Below, piece after piece: positions 36,252-48,770 of a DNA stretch of 64,000 nt. The notes under the pieces were generated by a model, which was not told the origin of the DNA, did no database searches, and saw only the letters and a list, made by a program, of their open reading frames with translations. The stretch comes from Strigamia acuminata (lineage: Eukaryota; Arthropoda; Chilopoda; Geophilomorpha; Linotaeniidae): positions 62,001-126,000 of the forward strand of contig CASHSZ010000057.1 of assembly GCA_949358305.1 (NCBI GenBank), read 5' to 3'. Each line of letters begins with the position of its first letter. Position 1 is the stretch's first letter. Made by a program: the position numbers and the translations under genes.

Positions 36252-37072
36252 TGTGGTGACCCAGTTGGATAAGTGTCCCCCCAGAGCGGATACTTGTCCT
36301 CTGAGTCACTGTGATTGAAGAGTCGTTCCCCCCCGAGTTGGCTCCACCTCCCCATGGCAGGTGTGTGCCCCGAGGGGGAGGAAGCGGCTGGTGGTCAGCC
36401 CCCATTGGTTGATCGCCGGCCCTTCACCCCACTGCATAAAAGGCTGTGTTTCCCGCCTAAAGTCAGAACTTACACAAACGACACCAAGAACACAGCAACT
36501 ACCTCACCGTCAGGCCAACTTCAACTACAAGTTAGGATTGATCGAGGATCGCTGAGTAAAGTGCAAACTGTAACTCTCACGAAGTCACTTGCGAGCTATT
36601 CCTGCGAAAGCACGAGAATAGCCCTTGTGAAATCACCCAGAATAATCGCCCAGACGATTATTCGCCGAAGTGAGTGTCCGAGTGCTTTGTAAGGAACCCC
36701 AAAGTTCCTAGACGAGGCCTCTGCGACGCTAAACCAAAACCTAGACAACAGGCACGGATAGAAGACTCGAGAGAGCATTCCACCGCGTCCGTGAAGACGA
36801 ATCCGTGACGAATTAACGACAACTCGAGACGCCGCCTTTGTTCCGCCGACCACGCGGAATCGACGACGCCATCTTGAGAAATCCTTTGTTCGACGCTGAC
36901 CACGTCGACTCTAGAATTATTACTGAGTGTATTTTAAAGGCATAAAGCCTGGTGAATAAATTAACTGTTTATTTACATACATTTGGTATTCATTTGGGTA
37001 TTTGCATAATTGATCACAGGTAAAGTATTACACGTTAGCGCTATTTAAACCTATACAAAGTAGGACGCGACA
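36252..37072 (+). mobile_element. Solo LTR (821 bp), Gypsy-like
   Basis: Begins TGTGGTGACCCAGTTGG and ends GGACGCGACA. It is flanked by AAAT on both sides (36248-36251, 37073-37076). The uninterrupted site AAGAAATGTATAAAC is present in copy B at 54466-54480. It contains a TATA-like GCATAAAAGG near 36435 and an AATAAA near 36953. The TG...CA ends and 4-bp duplication suggest a Gypsy-group LTR; no internal region is present. The orientation is inferred from TATA and polyA order. Confidence 0.88.
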
Positions 37073-37076
37073 AAAT

Positions 37077-37560
37077 GTATAAACATTGATTAGAAATCGA
37101 CAAAAATCGACTGAAATCTGACAATAATCGAATAAAATCGGACAATAATCAATTCAGAATGACAAATAACAATTACAATTGGTAAAAATTGACCAAAAAT
37201 ACAGAAAAATCGATTAAAAACCAGCAAAAACAAACAGAAAACGATTAAATCAATTAAAAATCAACAAATAACCAAAATTGCCCTCAACACACCCCAACAA
37301 CCTTCCACCACTCAAATTACACCGGAAAAAAACAAATTCAAACCGAAAAATCAACAAAGAATGCCAAAAAAAATATTGCAAACAAAGAGATAAGATCAAT
37401 TCTCGAGGCAAATTCTCACCACAAAACAACGCATCGCCGCCGACATCAACTTTTTAAATTTGAGAAACTCGCGTTTTCACGTGTACCGGTGCAGTACCGG
37501 GACCGCGGTACTTGTACTGCGGTATACATTTAAGTGTACAGTGCACAACACTACTGTTTA
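37077..37560. repeat. AT-rich spacer and outer part of fold-back arm (copy A)
   Basis: Many AATCGA(C/T)AAAA and AATCAACAAA words to about 37265, then text (CCCTCAACACACCCCAACAA, TCAAACCGAAAAATCAACAA) that recurs inverted near 42530-42612. A GC-rich insert with GTACCGGTGCAGTACCGGG near 37480 is absent from the opposite arm. Equivalent to 54473-54960 in copy B. No gene. Confidence 0.7.
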
Positions 37561-39069
37561 TTTTTAATGATCCAATAAATAAAATTTGAAACAAAGTTGA
37601 GTGGAATTGTACGTTTCTCGTATATTAAAGTTTTTATTTTGTTTGTTTCCACTTAATTTTTTTTGTTCCATACTAGAATGGCGATTCGATACTTTTGTAG
37701 CTCGAATTCACTTCGTAAACGTGGTCGGTGTTCATCACGCGTCAATGCGCTCGTGCAATAGTATAGGCGCGCATACGATTTGATGCGCGCAAAACTTGCA
37801 AAACTTGCACGGAATTTGGGCAATTTTTGACAAATTTCAGCAGATTTTTGCCTGTATTTGACAAATTTCAGAAGATTTTTGCCTATATTTGACAAATTTC
37901 AGAAGATTTCCTCAATCCTCAAACATTTGCTGAAATTTCTCATAAAATTTCTAAAATTAATTGAAATTTGTCTGAAATTTGTCTGCAATTTGTCAAATAT
38001 TGGCAAAAATCCGTGGAAATTTGTCAAATACTGGCAAAAATCCATGTAAATTTGTCAAAAATTGCCATAATTCGGTGCAAATTGTGTTAGATATTGGAAA
38101 AATTTATTTTAACGCTTCCAACGCGCCAGTAAATCGCGCGTGCACACGCATGGATTTTTCGTCATAGTTGGATGCGCGCAAACCTCACGTAACTTGCGCC
38201 AAAATTTGGCAATTTTTGACAAATTTCAGCAGATTTTTGCCTATATTTGACAAATTTCCACTGATTTTTGACAATATTTGACCCAACAACTGCGCCACGT
38301 TCCAGGCGCCGGTTTAGGCATTTTAGACCCGTTTTAGACCGTTTTAGATGGCGAAAACGTTCTCTCCATCATTTTCTACCCCTGGGTGAGGTTTTCAGCG
38401 TTCATGATTGATGAAAAAGCTGTTTTCTAACTAGCTGTCCCATTGCTAGTTTTGGCGTCAGGTTTTAGCAACCTTCCGATCCGACTCTGTCGTCTGCACG
38501 ACCTCCAAGACTGTTTTAGGGTTAATTTGAGTCAAATAATTCATTCTGGGGGTTGTTTTGGGTTTTTTACAAGTGTGTTTTTGTAGTTTTTATTGGTTTC
38601 AAACATTGTCAATTCTTTATACAAGTGTAACTTTCATTTCTCTGTATTTTGAGAACTTTGCATTGCAGCAAAGTTCATTTCTTGCCCCTTAATTATTGTG
38701 TAATTGTTGGTTTTCAAGCCCGTTTTTTAACAATAACTTTATTTGAAGTGCCTATTGTTTCAGGCACGTGCTTCCACGTGCCTTTTATTGTTGAGCAATT
38801 TCTTGGGCAGTTGCGCTCCTGTTGCTAGCATTGCCGCGCGTTCTCCGCGCGCGTACTCGCGCGTTTCGCATCACACACATTCGGGTTCAATGGCCTATCG
38901 CGGCGGCACATTGTGTGGCATAGCGCGGCACGTTGCAATTACGTGACGTGGCACGTTGCTGTTACGTGACGCGATAGCCAGTATTTAAGCAGGGGATTCC
39001 ATCATCGTTTACACAAATGCGCATTGCAACGTGGAGGCGCATTCGAGTCCTTTTCCCAAGCGTTGAAAA
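37561..39069 (+). repeat. Fold-back arm unit, plus orientation (copy A)
   Basis: The ~1.7-kb arm unit (with 37276-37560) includes a block of TTTGACAAATTTC sub-repeats at about 37826-38285. Then come CAACAACTGCGCCACGTTCC, GCACGTGCTTCCACGTGCC (itself palindromic) near 38764, and a TATA-like CAGTATTTAAGCAGGGG near 38980. Inverted copies lie at 40891-42612 and 42700-44390. The small frames it contains repeat in each copy and have no family signature. Confidence 0.85.
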
Positions 39070-40890
39070 AGGACAAAACTCGTATTCGATTCGAAAGCGA
39101 ATCGAATACGATTTTTGTCCTTTTTCAACGCAAAATTGTATTCGACTCGTTTTCGAGTCGAATACGAGTTTTGCCCTTCTTCAACGCGAAATCGTATTCG
39201 ACTCGTTTTCGAGTCGAATACGAGTTTTGCCCTTCTTCAACGCGAAATCGTATTCGACTCGTTTTCGAGTCGAATACGAGTTTTGCCCTTCTTCAACGCG
39301 AAATCGTATTCGACTCGTTTTCGAGTCGAATACGAGTTTTGCCCTTCTTCAACGCGAAATCGTATTCGACTCGTTTTCGAGTCGAATACGAGTTTTGCCC
39401 TTCTTCAACGCGAAATCGTATTCGACTCGTTTTCGAGTCGAATACGAGTTTTGCCCTTCTTCAACGCGAAATCGTATTCGACTCGTTTTCGAGTCGAATA
39501 CGAGATAGTCGATGACCCGTTCCCGGACTTTGACTCGTACGACTCGTATTCGAGATGTATTCGAGATGTATTCGAATCGTATTCGAGTCGTATTCGAGAT
39601 GGTCGATGATTTCCACTCGCTCGTATACGCGTTGTATACGAGCTCGTATTTTGATCGTAATCGTAAACGAATCGTTTACAAGTCGTATACAAGTTGTATA
39701 CGACGTGTATACACCTCGTATACGAACGAAGTTTGTGAAAACACAATTTCCAAATAAGACGTATGTGACTACTATGTGTTTTCATGTCGTAGTAAGTATC
39801 CGGTGGATTTTCCAAACTTCGTTCGTATACGAGGTGTATACACGTCGTATACAACTTGTATACGACTTGTAAACGATTCGTTTACGATTACGATCAAAAT
39901 ACGAGCTCGTATACAACGCGTATACGAGCGAGTGGAAATCATCGACCATCTCGAATACGACTCGAATTCGATTCGTATTCGACTCGTATACGCGTTGTAT
40001 ACGAGCTCGTATTTTGATCGTAATCGTAAACGAAACGTTTACAAGTCGTATACAAGTTGTATACGACGTGTATACACCTCGTATACGAACGAAGTTTGTG
40101 AAAACACAATTTCCAAATAAGACGTATGTGACTACTATGTGTTTTCATGTCGTAGTAAGTATCCGGTGGATTTTCCAAACTTCGTTCGTATACGAGGTGT
40201 ATACACGTCGTATACAACTTGTATACGACTTGTAAACGATTCGTTTACGATTACGATCAAAATACGAGCTCGTATACAACGCGTATACGAGCGAGTGGAA
40301 ATCATCGACCATCTCGAATACGACTCGAATACGATTCGAATACATCTCGAATACATCTCGAATACGAGTCGTACGAGTCAAAGTCCGGGAACGGGTCATC
40401 GACTATCTCGTATTCGACTCGAAAACGAGTCGAATACGATTTCGCGTTGAAGAAGGGCAAAACTCGTATTCGACTCGAAAACGAGTCGAATACGATTTCG
40501 CGTTGAAGAAGGGCAAAACTCGTATTCGACTCGAAAACGAGTCGAATACGATTTCGCGTTGAAGAAGGGCAAAACTCGTATTCGACTCGAAAACGAGTCG
40601 AATACGATTTCGCGTTGAAGAAGGGCAAAACTCGTATTCGACTCGAAAACGAGTCGAATACAATTTCGCGTTGAAGAAGGGCAAAACTCGTATTCGACTC
40701 GAAAACGAGTCGAATACGATTTCGCGTTGAAGAAGGGCAAAACTCGTATTCGACTCGAAAACGAGTCGAATACGATTTCGCGTTGAAGAAGGGCAAAACT
40801 CGTATTCGACTCGAAAACGAGTCGAATACAATTTTGCGTTGAAAAAGGACAAAAATCGTATTCGATTCGCTTTCGAATCGAATACGAGTT
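39070..40890. repeat. Fold-back centre: hairpin arrays around two core spacers (copy A)
   Basis: About seven 56-bp hairpin units at 39078-39510 face about seven inverted units at 40411-40850. Between them are nested TCGTATACGAG-type palindromes and two copies of the ~92-bp core spacer (about 39728-39820 and 40090-40180) in the same orientation. The outermost unit on each side has diverged arms (GATTCGCTTTCGAATC). Confidence 0.9.
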
Positions 40891-42612
40891 TTGTCCTTTT
40901 TCAACGCTTGGGAAAAGGACTCGAATGCGCCTCCACGTTGCAATGCGCATTTGTGTAAACGATGATGGAATCCCCTGCTTAAATACTGGCTATCGCGTCA
41001 CGTAACAGCAACGTGCCACGTCACGTAATTGCAACGTGCCGCGCTATGCCACACAATGTGCCGCCGCGATAGGCCATTGAACCCGAATGTGTGTGATGCG
41101 AAACGCGCGAGTACGCGCGCGGAGAACGCGCAGCAATGCTAGCAACAGGAGCGCAACTGCCCAAGAAATTGCTCAACAATAAAAGGCACGTGGAAGCACG
41201 TGCCTGAAACAATAGGCACTTCAAATAAAGTTATTGTTAAAAAACGGGCTTGAAAACCAACAATTACACAATAATTAAGGGGCAAGAAATGAACTTTGCT
41301 GCAATGCAAAGTTCTCAAAATACAGAGAAATGAAAGTTACACTTGTATAAAGAATTGACAATGTTTGAAACCAATAAAAACTACAAAAACACACTTGTAA
41401 AAAACCCAAAACAACCCCCAGAATGAATTATTTGACTCAAATTAACCCTAAAACAGTCTTGGAGGTCGTGCAGACGACAGAGTCGGATCGGAAGGTTGCT
41501 AAAACCTGACGCCAAAACTAGCAATGGGACAGCTAGTTAGAAAACAGCTTTTTCATCAATCATGAACGCTGAAAACCTCACCCAGGGGTAGAAAATGATG
41601 GAGAGAACGTTTTCGCCATCTAAAACGGTCTAAAACGGGTCTAAAATGCCTAAACCGGCGCCTGGAACGTGGCGCAGTTGTTGGGTCAAATATTGTCAAA
41701 AATCAGTGGAAATTTGTCAAATACTGGCAAAAATCTGCTGAAATTTGTCAAAAATTGCCAAATTTTGGCGCAAGTTACGTGAGGTTTGCGCGCATCCAAC
41801 TATGACGAAAAATCCATGCGTGTGCACGCGCGATTTACTGGCGCGTTGGAAGCGTTAAAATAAATTTTTCCAATATCTAACACAATTTGCACCGAATTAT
41901 GGCAATTTTTGACAAATTTACATGGATTTTTGCCAGTATTTGACAAATTTCCACGGATTTTTGACAATATTTGACAAATTCCAGACAAATTTCAGACAAA
42001 TTTCAATTAATTTTAGAAATTTTATGAGAAATTTCAGCAAATGTTTGAGGATTGAGGAAATCTTCTGAAATTTGTCAAATATAGGCAAAAAATCTTCTGA
42101 AATTTGTCAAATACAGGCAAAAATCTGCTGAAATTTGTCAAAAATTGCCCAAATTCCGTGCAAGTTTTGCAAGTTTTGCGCGCATCAAATCGTATGCGCG
42201 CCTATACTATTGCACGAGCGCATTGACGCGTGATGAACACCGACCACGTTTACGAAGTGAATTCGAGCTACAAAAGTATCGAGTCGCCATTCTATGATGG
42301 AAAAAAAAATTAAGTGTAAACAAACAAAATAAAAACTTTAATATACAAGAAACGTACAATTCCACTCAACTTTGTTTCAAATTTTATTTATTGGATTATT
42401 GAAAATAAACAGTAGTGTTGTGCACTGTACGCTTAAGTGTATACCGGCGATGCGTTGTTTTGTGGTGGGGATTTGCCTCGATAATTGATCTTTTCTCTTT
42501 GTTTGCAATATTTTTTTGGCCTTTTTTGTTGATTTTTCGGTTTGAAATTGTTTTTTTCCGGTGTAATTTAAGTGGTGGAAGGTTGTTGGCGTGTGTTGAG
42601 GGTAATTTTGGC
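40891..42612 (-). repeat. Fold-back arm unit, minus orientation, first copy (copy A)
   Basis: Reverse complement of 37276-39069, from CGCTTGGGAAAAGGACTCGA outward to GGTTGTTGGCGTGTGTTGAG. It completes a fold-back of about 5.3 kb. Confidence 0.9.
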
Positions 42613-44390
42613 GGTTTTTGGGTCGGGATTAGTGTTTTCTGCGATTTTTTTTCGGTATTTGGGGTTTGATGCAGCGGATAGCGCATGCGAATCGCCGTCG
42701 ACCGTAGCATTAGCAATTGCAACGTGCCGCGCTATGCCACACAATGTGCCGCCGCGATAGGCCATCGAATCCGAATGTGTGTGATGCGAAACGCGAGTAC
42801 GCGCGCGGAGAACGCGCGGCAATGCTAGCAACAGGAGCGCAACTGCCCAAGAAATTGCTCAACAATAAAAGGCACGTGGAAGCACGTGCCTGAAACAATA
42901 GGCACTTCAAATAAAGTTATTGTTAAAAAACGGGCTTGAAAACCAACAATTACACAATAATTAAGGGGCAAGAAATGAACTTTGCTGCAATGCAAAGTTC
43001 TCAAAATACAGAGAAATGAAAGTTACACTTGTATAAAGAATTGACAATGTTTGAAACCAATAAAAACTACAAAAACACACTTGTAAAAAACCCAAAACAA
43101 CCCCCAGAATGAATTATTTGACTCAAATTAACCCTAAAACAGTCTTGGAGGTCGTGCAGACGACAGAGTCGGATCGGAAGGTTGCTAAAACCTGACGCCA
43201 AAACTAGCAATGGGACAGCTAGTTAGAAAACAGCTTTTTCATCAATCATGAACGCTGAAAACCTCACCCAGGGGTAGAAAATGATGGAGAGAACGTTTTC
43301 GCCATCTAAAACGGTCTAAAACGGGTCTAAAATGCCTAAACCGGCGCCTGGAACGTGGCGCAGTTGTTGGGTCAAATATTGTCAAAAATCAGTGGAAATT
43401 TGTCAAATACTGGCAAAAATCTGCTGAAATTTGTCAAAAATTGCCAAATTTTGGCGCAAGTTACGTGAGGTTTGCGCGCATCCAACTATGACGAAAAATC
43501 CATGCGTGTGCACGCGCGATTTACTGGCGCGTTGGAAGCGTTAAAATAAATTTTTCCAATATCTAACACAATTTGCACCGAATTATGGCAATTTTTGACA
43601 AATTTACATGGATTTTTGCCAGTATTTGACAAATTTCCACGGATTTTTGACAATATTTGACAAATTCCAGACAAATTTCAGACAAATTTCAATTAATTTT
43701 AGAAATTTTATGAGAAATTTCAGCAAATGTTTGAGGATTGAGGAAATCTTCTGAAATTTGTCAAATATAGGCAAAAAATCTTCTGAAATTTGTCAAATAC
43801 AGGCAAAAATCTGCTGAAATTTGTCAAAAATTGCCCAAATTCCGTGCAAGTTTTGCAAGTTTTGCGCGCATCAAATCGTATGCGCGCCTATACTATTGCA
43901 CGAGCGCATTGACGCGTGATGAACACCGACCACGTTTACGAAGTGAATTCGAGCTACAAAAGTATCGAGTCGCCATTCTATGATGGAAAAAAAAAATTAG
44001 GTGTAAACAAACAAAATAAAAACTTTAATATACAAGAAACGTACAATTCCACTCAACTTTGTTTCAAATTTTATTTATTGGATCATTGAAAATAAACAGT
44101 AGTGTTGTGCACTGTACGCTTAAGTGTATACCGGCGATGCGTTGTTTTGTGGTGGGGATTTGCCTCGATAATTGATCTTTTCTCTTTGTTTGCAATATTT
44201 TTTTGGCCTTTTTTGTTGATTTTTCGGTTTGAAATTGTTTTTTTCCGGTGTAATTTAAGTGGTGGAAGGTTGTTGGCGTGTTTTGAGGGTAATTTTGGCG
44301 GTTTTTGGGTCGGGATTAGTGTTTTCTGCGATTTTTTATCGGTATTTGGGGTAACGCATGCGAATCGCCGTCGATGCGTCGACCGTAGCA
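42613..44390 (-). repeat. Fold-back arm unit, minus orientation, second copy (copy A)
   Basis: A second arm unit in direct orientation to the previous one, joined by a short stretch containing GCATGCGAATCGCCGTCGAC at 42684. It lacks the hairpin centre. The near-identity to 40960-42612 indicates recent duplication. Confidence 0.88.
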
Positions 44391-44604
44391 AGTGTGGTTG
44401 AAGTGATTTCGTTCATTCGTTATTTTAATGAAAATTAGGTATTTATTGTGACCACACGAGCACGTAGCAAGTGCGCGCGCAAGTTAAATGTGTAGAGGCC
44501 TGTGAGAAAATAAAACGTGCGTGGAAGCGGCGTAAATATTCTTTGGTGACTGCCATGGGTTTGTGCTTTGTCGTGGGCGCGATATGTCTGCGATATATAT
44601 GCGT
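44391..44604. other. Non-coding flank of the hAT-like MITE
   Basis: Contains GAGCACGTAGCAAGTGCGCG and ends in the 8-bp target site ATATGCGT. No gene. Confidence 0.5.
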
Positions 44605-44996
44605 TAGGGATGAGAACGGGACCAATTTTCGGGTCCCGACCCGTCCCGGGTCCATTACGTTAGCGTAATACGCGCGTATGATTGCATAATTGAAATAAAT
44701 CAGTATTAAGCCTAATATTAGGCCTAATAATGCTAAAATAAAGTAAAGAAACAACAATATTTTGGTCATACAGTGTAATTTACTTTTAATAATGAGTTTG
44801 TTGTTGTTGTTTATTTACTTTATTTTAGCATTATCAGGCTCAATATTAGGCTTAATAGTGATAAATAACAACTGGAATTAGAAAATTGTCTCCGCCTCGC
44901 AGTACGAATTTAGCAACTGTAATCCCGTCCCGTCCCGTATCCGCATAGGGCAAACATTACCAGTCCAGTCCCTATCCCGGTCCGTTCTTATCCCTA
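44605..44996. mobile_element. hAT-like MITE (copy A)
   Basis: A 392-bp element with inverted ends TAGGGATGAGAACGGGACC and (minus strand) TAGGGATAAGAACGGACC, flanked by a perfect 8-bp duplication ATATGCGT (44597-44604, 44997-45004). An 8-bp duplication is the hallmark of the hAT superfamily. The interior has mirrored ATTAGGC/GCCTAAT words and CCCGTCCCG runs; no transposase. Confidence 0.88.
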
Positions 44997-45004
44997 ATAT
45001 GCGT

Positions 45005-46270
45005 GATGTAGCGCGTTTGCGCGCGCGATCTAGTGCGTTTGAGCGCGCGATGTAGCACCTTGAGCGTGTCCAAATGTGTACAGGTGCTCAAAAGATGTGC
45101 GAGGGCTTCACATGCATACACGAAGCATAAACGTGAAGAAAACAGCAGAAGCAGTTGTGTGTGATATTTATAAAACCACATCACACAAGGGAATACTACT
45201 AATGATACAAAAAGCAATAAACTTTATGAATATTGAAATAAACTTACAAAATGGTGGAAAAAACATGGCGTACTGCCTTGAATATATGCCGGGATGTTAT
45301 CAATCTTCCGGGCCCCATGTGTGTTTGATTTTAGTCCTAATTTTGGTGTATTTTTTTTTTTTTGCCTTGGTTTTTCTCGTTTCTTGGAGAGTGCTGAGGC
45401 ATGCCGAGGTGTTCTCGGGCGTGTGCGCCTGTTGAAGATCGAGCGTTTCATATTTTGTGTTTAATAAGCCTACCGTGGTGCCTCGAGCGTTTATTAATTT
45501 CTCCACTCGAGGCACTTCACTAACACCTCCCCGGTGTTTAAACGAGTAGCGGCGCTTATTTGACCCCGGTGTTTACTGTTTAAAATTGTCGTGTGTTTTC
45601 AAAGTTCTTAATTTGTTTAAAAGCAAACAAAATGGATATTTGTTAATTTTTATTTGATTTTATCAATTTCTATTGGTTTCTTGCTGATTTTTAATCGGTT
45701 TTTCTCTATTTGTGACAATTTTTGCCAATTTTAATCGTTATTTGTCATTCTGAATTGATTATTGTCCGATTTCAGTCGATTTTTGTTGATTTTTAATCAT
45801 GTTTGTTCGTTTTTAATCAATTTTTGTCCCATGCCTTACGATCAGTTCGAATAATTGACACCATACTGTGCTGTTACTCGTATTCAAGATGGCGTCGCAA
45901 ACTCAAGGCCGAATTCCGCTGATTTCATTTATTGCGACTGTTTGCGCTCCATACGTGTGAAAAGGATTATGGGAAAAATCCTCAATGCAGGCCATTTTGG
46001 TGTTAAATGAGCGAGGAAGGCAGGAGATGAGGAAAATTTGTAAAATTTCAAAAAAAAGCTAAACAATCAAAATTTACATGAAGATCAATATTTCTGGCTC
46101 GAAATGCATGTATCAGCAATTTCGGGATATTTTCGGGGTGAAATTGACTCGTTCGGAACACTGGGAAGGAACCCCACCCCGCATTCCCCATGCGTCGGCG
46201 CGCGCGTAGACGAAATTTCAAATCCAGGTGTTCAGACGGCCCCACGTTATTTTCGGGTTCCAAGTTGGGT
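45005..46270. other. Non-coding with degenerate AATAAACGCC-family elements
   Basis: Includes GCGCGCGATCTAGTGCG near 45019, a terminus-like TACTGCCTTGAATATATGCC near 45271, a T run at 45351, and a GGTGCCTCGAGCG / CTCGAGGCAC pair around 45478-45510. Many TTTTTATCGATTTTTG-like words occur near 45640-45830. No gene recognised. Confidence 0.55.
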
Positions 46271-48020
46271 TTCACAAATGTACCGTATTGCCTCGAATAA
46301 ACGCCGGGACGTTTATTAAACTTCTCGTGTGTGTTTAATTTTGATCCGCATTTAACTGTTTTTTTTTTCACCGAAAGTTACTTCATTTTTTATTAACATG
46401 GAAAAAGAATGAACCTTTACAAAATACTAATAATAACGTTATAATAAGCAGTTACAATTGAAATTAAAACAACATTTTTTTTTTAATTAGAAACCAAAGC
46501 AGAATCATCCCTAAATTCTGACACGGCGTTGTCAAACAAACAGTTGGCGCCAAAACGAGAAATTAGGCAACAAAACATTTTGAATGCTACAAAAACACAT
46601 TAAATAACCATAAAACAAATAAAAATAAATACAACAGCTAAACCAAATTGTAATAAACAAGACAGCAAAGTGCGGGAGTGAGTGACAACGCCGAAAAAAC
46701 GCCCGAAAACGCCCCAAGAACGCACCAAAACGCCCCAAGAACGCACCAAAACGCCAGATAACCGTGCAACTTGAGGCAAAAAACATGCGAACATAATTTT
46801 TTGCTTTGAGTGGCACGATTTTCAGGCTTTTTGGAGCATTTTGAAGCGTTTTGGGGCGTTTTAGAACGTTTTTGCTTATTTTTTAGCATTCTCATGCGAG
46901 CTCGCGCGTGCAGGCGAGAAAAAAACAAACTTATTTCTTCAAGAGTTAAAAAAAAAATAACCCTAACCAGGAAATTACTGTAAAAACAACGGCTTGCCTC
47001 GAATAAACGCCGGGGCGTTTACTAATTTTCAAGACTGGAAGTGAGGCGAGATGTTGTTTGCTTTATTTGTTAAAACAAATTAGGCGTCACTAATTCACCT
47101 GTATTAGGGTTTCGGTTCTGAGAAACCGGACGAGGAGTCACAATAACGGGACACGGGAAATTTCAAAACTTACCAATTCCGTCAAAACGCCATTGAAACG
47201 TTACATTTTTATAGCGTGTCAATGATAAAAATGGTCATTTTGGATGAAAAACGGCCATTTTGGATGAAAAATGGCCATTTTTACTATAAAAAATGGCTGA
47301 AAATGGCCATTTTTACTATGACAAATGGCTGAAAATGGCCATTTTAATAAAAAAAAGGCCATTTTTACTTCGAAAATTGGCTAAAAATGGCCACTTGAGT
47401 GAGTGACAACGCCAAAAAACGCGTGCAAACGCCTGCGAACGCCCCAAAACGCCCCAAAACGCCAGATGACAATGCAACTTGAGGCATAAAACTTGAAAAC
47501 ACAATTTTAAACGTCACAAAAGTTGAAACAAAGATGAAAAATTAATTTTTTGCCTCAAGTTGCGCGATTTTCAGGCCTTTTGGAGTGTTTTTGAGCATTT
47601 TTTGGCGTTCTCAGCGGCGTGCTTGCCTCAAATAAACGCCGGTTTAAACAAAAAATGACGTCATTTTTGGTTTAAAATTGAAGTAAAACACAAAATATTT
47701 TAGTTTTTAAATGCAACTGGTCTAAATTTTGTCAAATGTTGTCATACTTCTTGAAAGTCATCATTTATTGATAAAAAATTTGAAAATTTACCTAATTGTA
47801 GCATGTATTTGTGGTTAGTTTTGATTTGAATTCAAACTGTAATTTTTTGCTTCGAGTTGCGCGATTTTCAGGCGTTTTGGGGCGTTTTTGAGCTTTTTTT
47901 GGCGTCCTCAGGCGAGCTCGCCCGTGCACGTCACAAGTAACCCTAATCAGGAAAGAACCTACAAAAACTATGGCTTGCCTCGCATAAACGCCGGGGCGTT
48001 TATTCATTTTCAAAAAGACA
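46271..48020. repeat. Cluster of short palindromic elements (AATAAACGCC, GGCATT/GCCTCGAG, GGCCATTTT families)
   Basis: The near-perfect palindrome AATAAACGCC-GGGG-CGTTTATT or variants occur near 46297, 47002 and 47987. Pairs of CAACTTGAGGCAAAAAAC and TTTTGCCTCGAGTTGCGCG face each other across 20-100 bp. Around 47215-47395 AAAATGGCCATTTT recurs every ~22-25 bp. Everything here recurs at 62236-63984. The cysteine-poor frames in it are repeat artefacts. Confidence 0.75.
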
Positions 48021-48770
48021 AATGAAATGGATAAATAAAGAAATTAGCGGGGAAATCCAACATGGCGCCCACTTCAAATCCGCTAGAGCGGCAAAACACG
48101 ACATTTGAATTTCAACACAAGAATAAAATCAAGAATACACACTGTATTGAATAAAATAACATTAGGAAATGTAATTTCCTACAACAAAAGCACTATTTAT
48201 TAAAAGAACACTTGAAAATAATCGTTTGCCGAACGGAATGAACTCGGTCAGCAGCGCACAAGTGCGTACCGACAACGAACGCTCGAAACGACAAAACGAC
48301 CGTTCCGGGACAAAAATAAAGCAAACCAATCGACAGATCACCCCCAAATTAGTCTAAATCAATTCTAAAACCTATCCATAACACAAGAATAAGGTCCAAA
48401 CAAAAGGTTAGAAGTTTGAACACAACCGAACTAGATTAAGAAATATGACGTCACGCGTCTTACGCAAGTGATCTGTAAATCGACGAATGCACTAAAAATC
48501 ATCCAAAATCACACAAAATGAGCAAGAATTAAAGAAATAAGACACAGAGAAGTAATAAAACTTTAAATAGCAATGAATAAAGATAATATCAATATCATAG
48601 ACACTAAAATTCATGAAAACATTGTAACTTTTAATAAATCACAAAAAATGAAAGTTTAATATGTAAAAATATCTAAAAAGCTGAAATTCAAGAAAAGCAA
48701 AAATTAAAGACACTTTGTTAACTTTAATTAAGACAATAAATGACATAAAATCCGGACACAACAATTATTC
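48021..48770. other. AT-rich DNA, nothing recognised
   Basis: No coding frame with support, no clear repeat. It lies just beyond the point where copy B leaves the window, so its duplicate cannot be checked here. Confidence 0.5.

Noticed and set aside
39017-40950. Similar long frames in the fold-back centre
   Set aside because: Same repeat-composition artefact, present in both strands at once.
42415-42669. Frames in fold-back arm units (also at 38743, 41021, 44102, 55737, 57422 and 60063)
   Set aside because: They recur with the repeat, change length through indels between copies, and have no recognisable domain.
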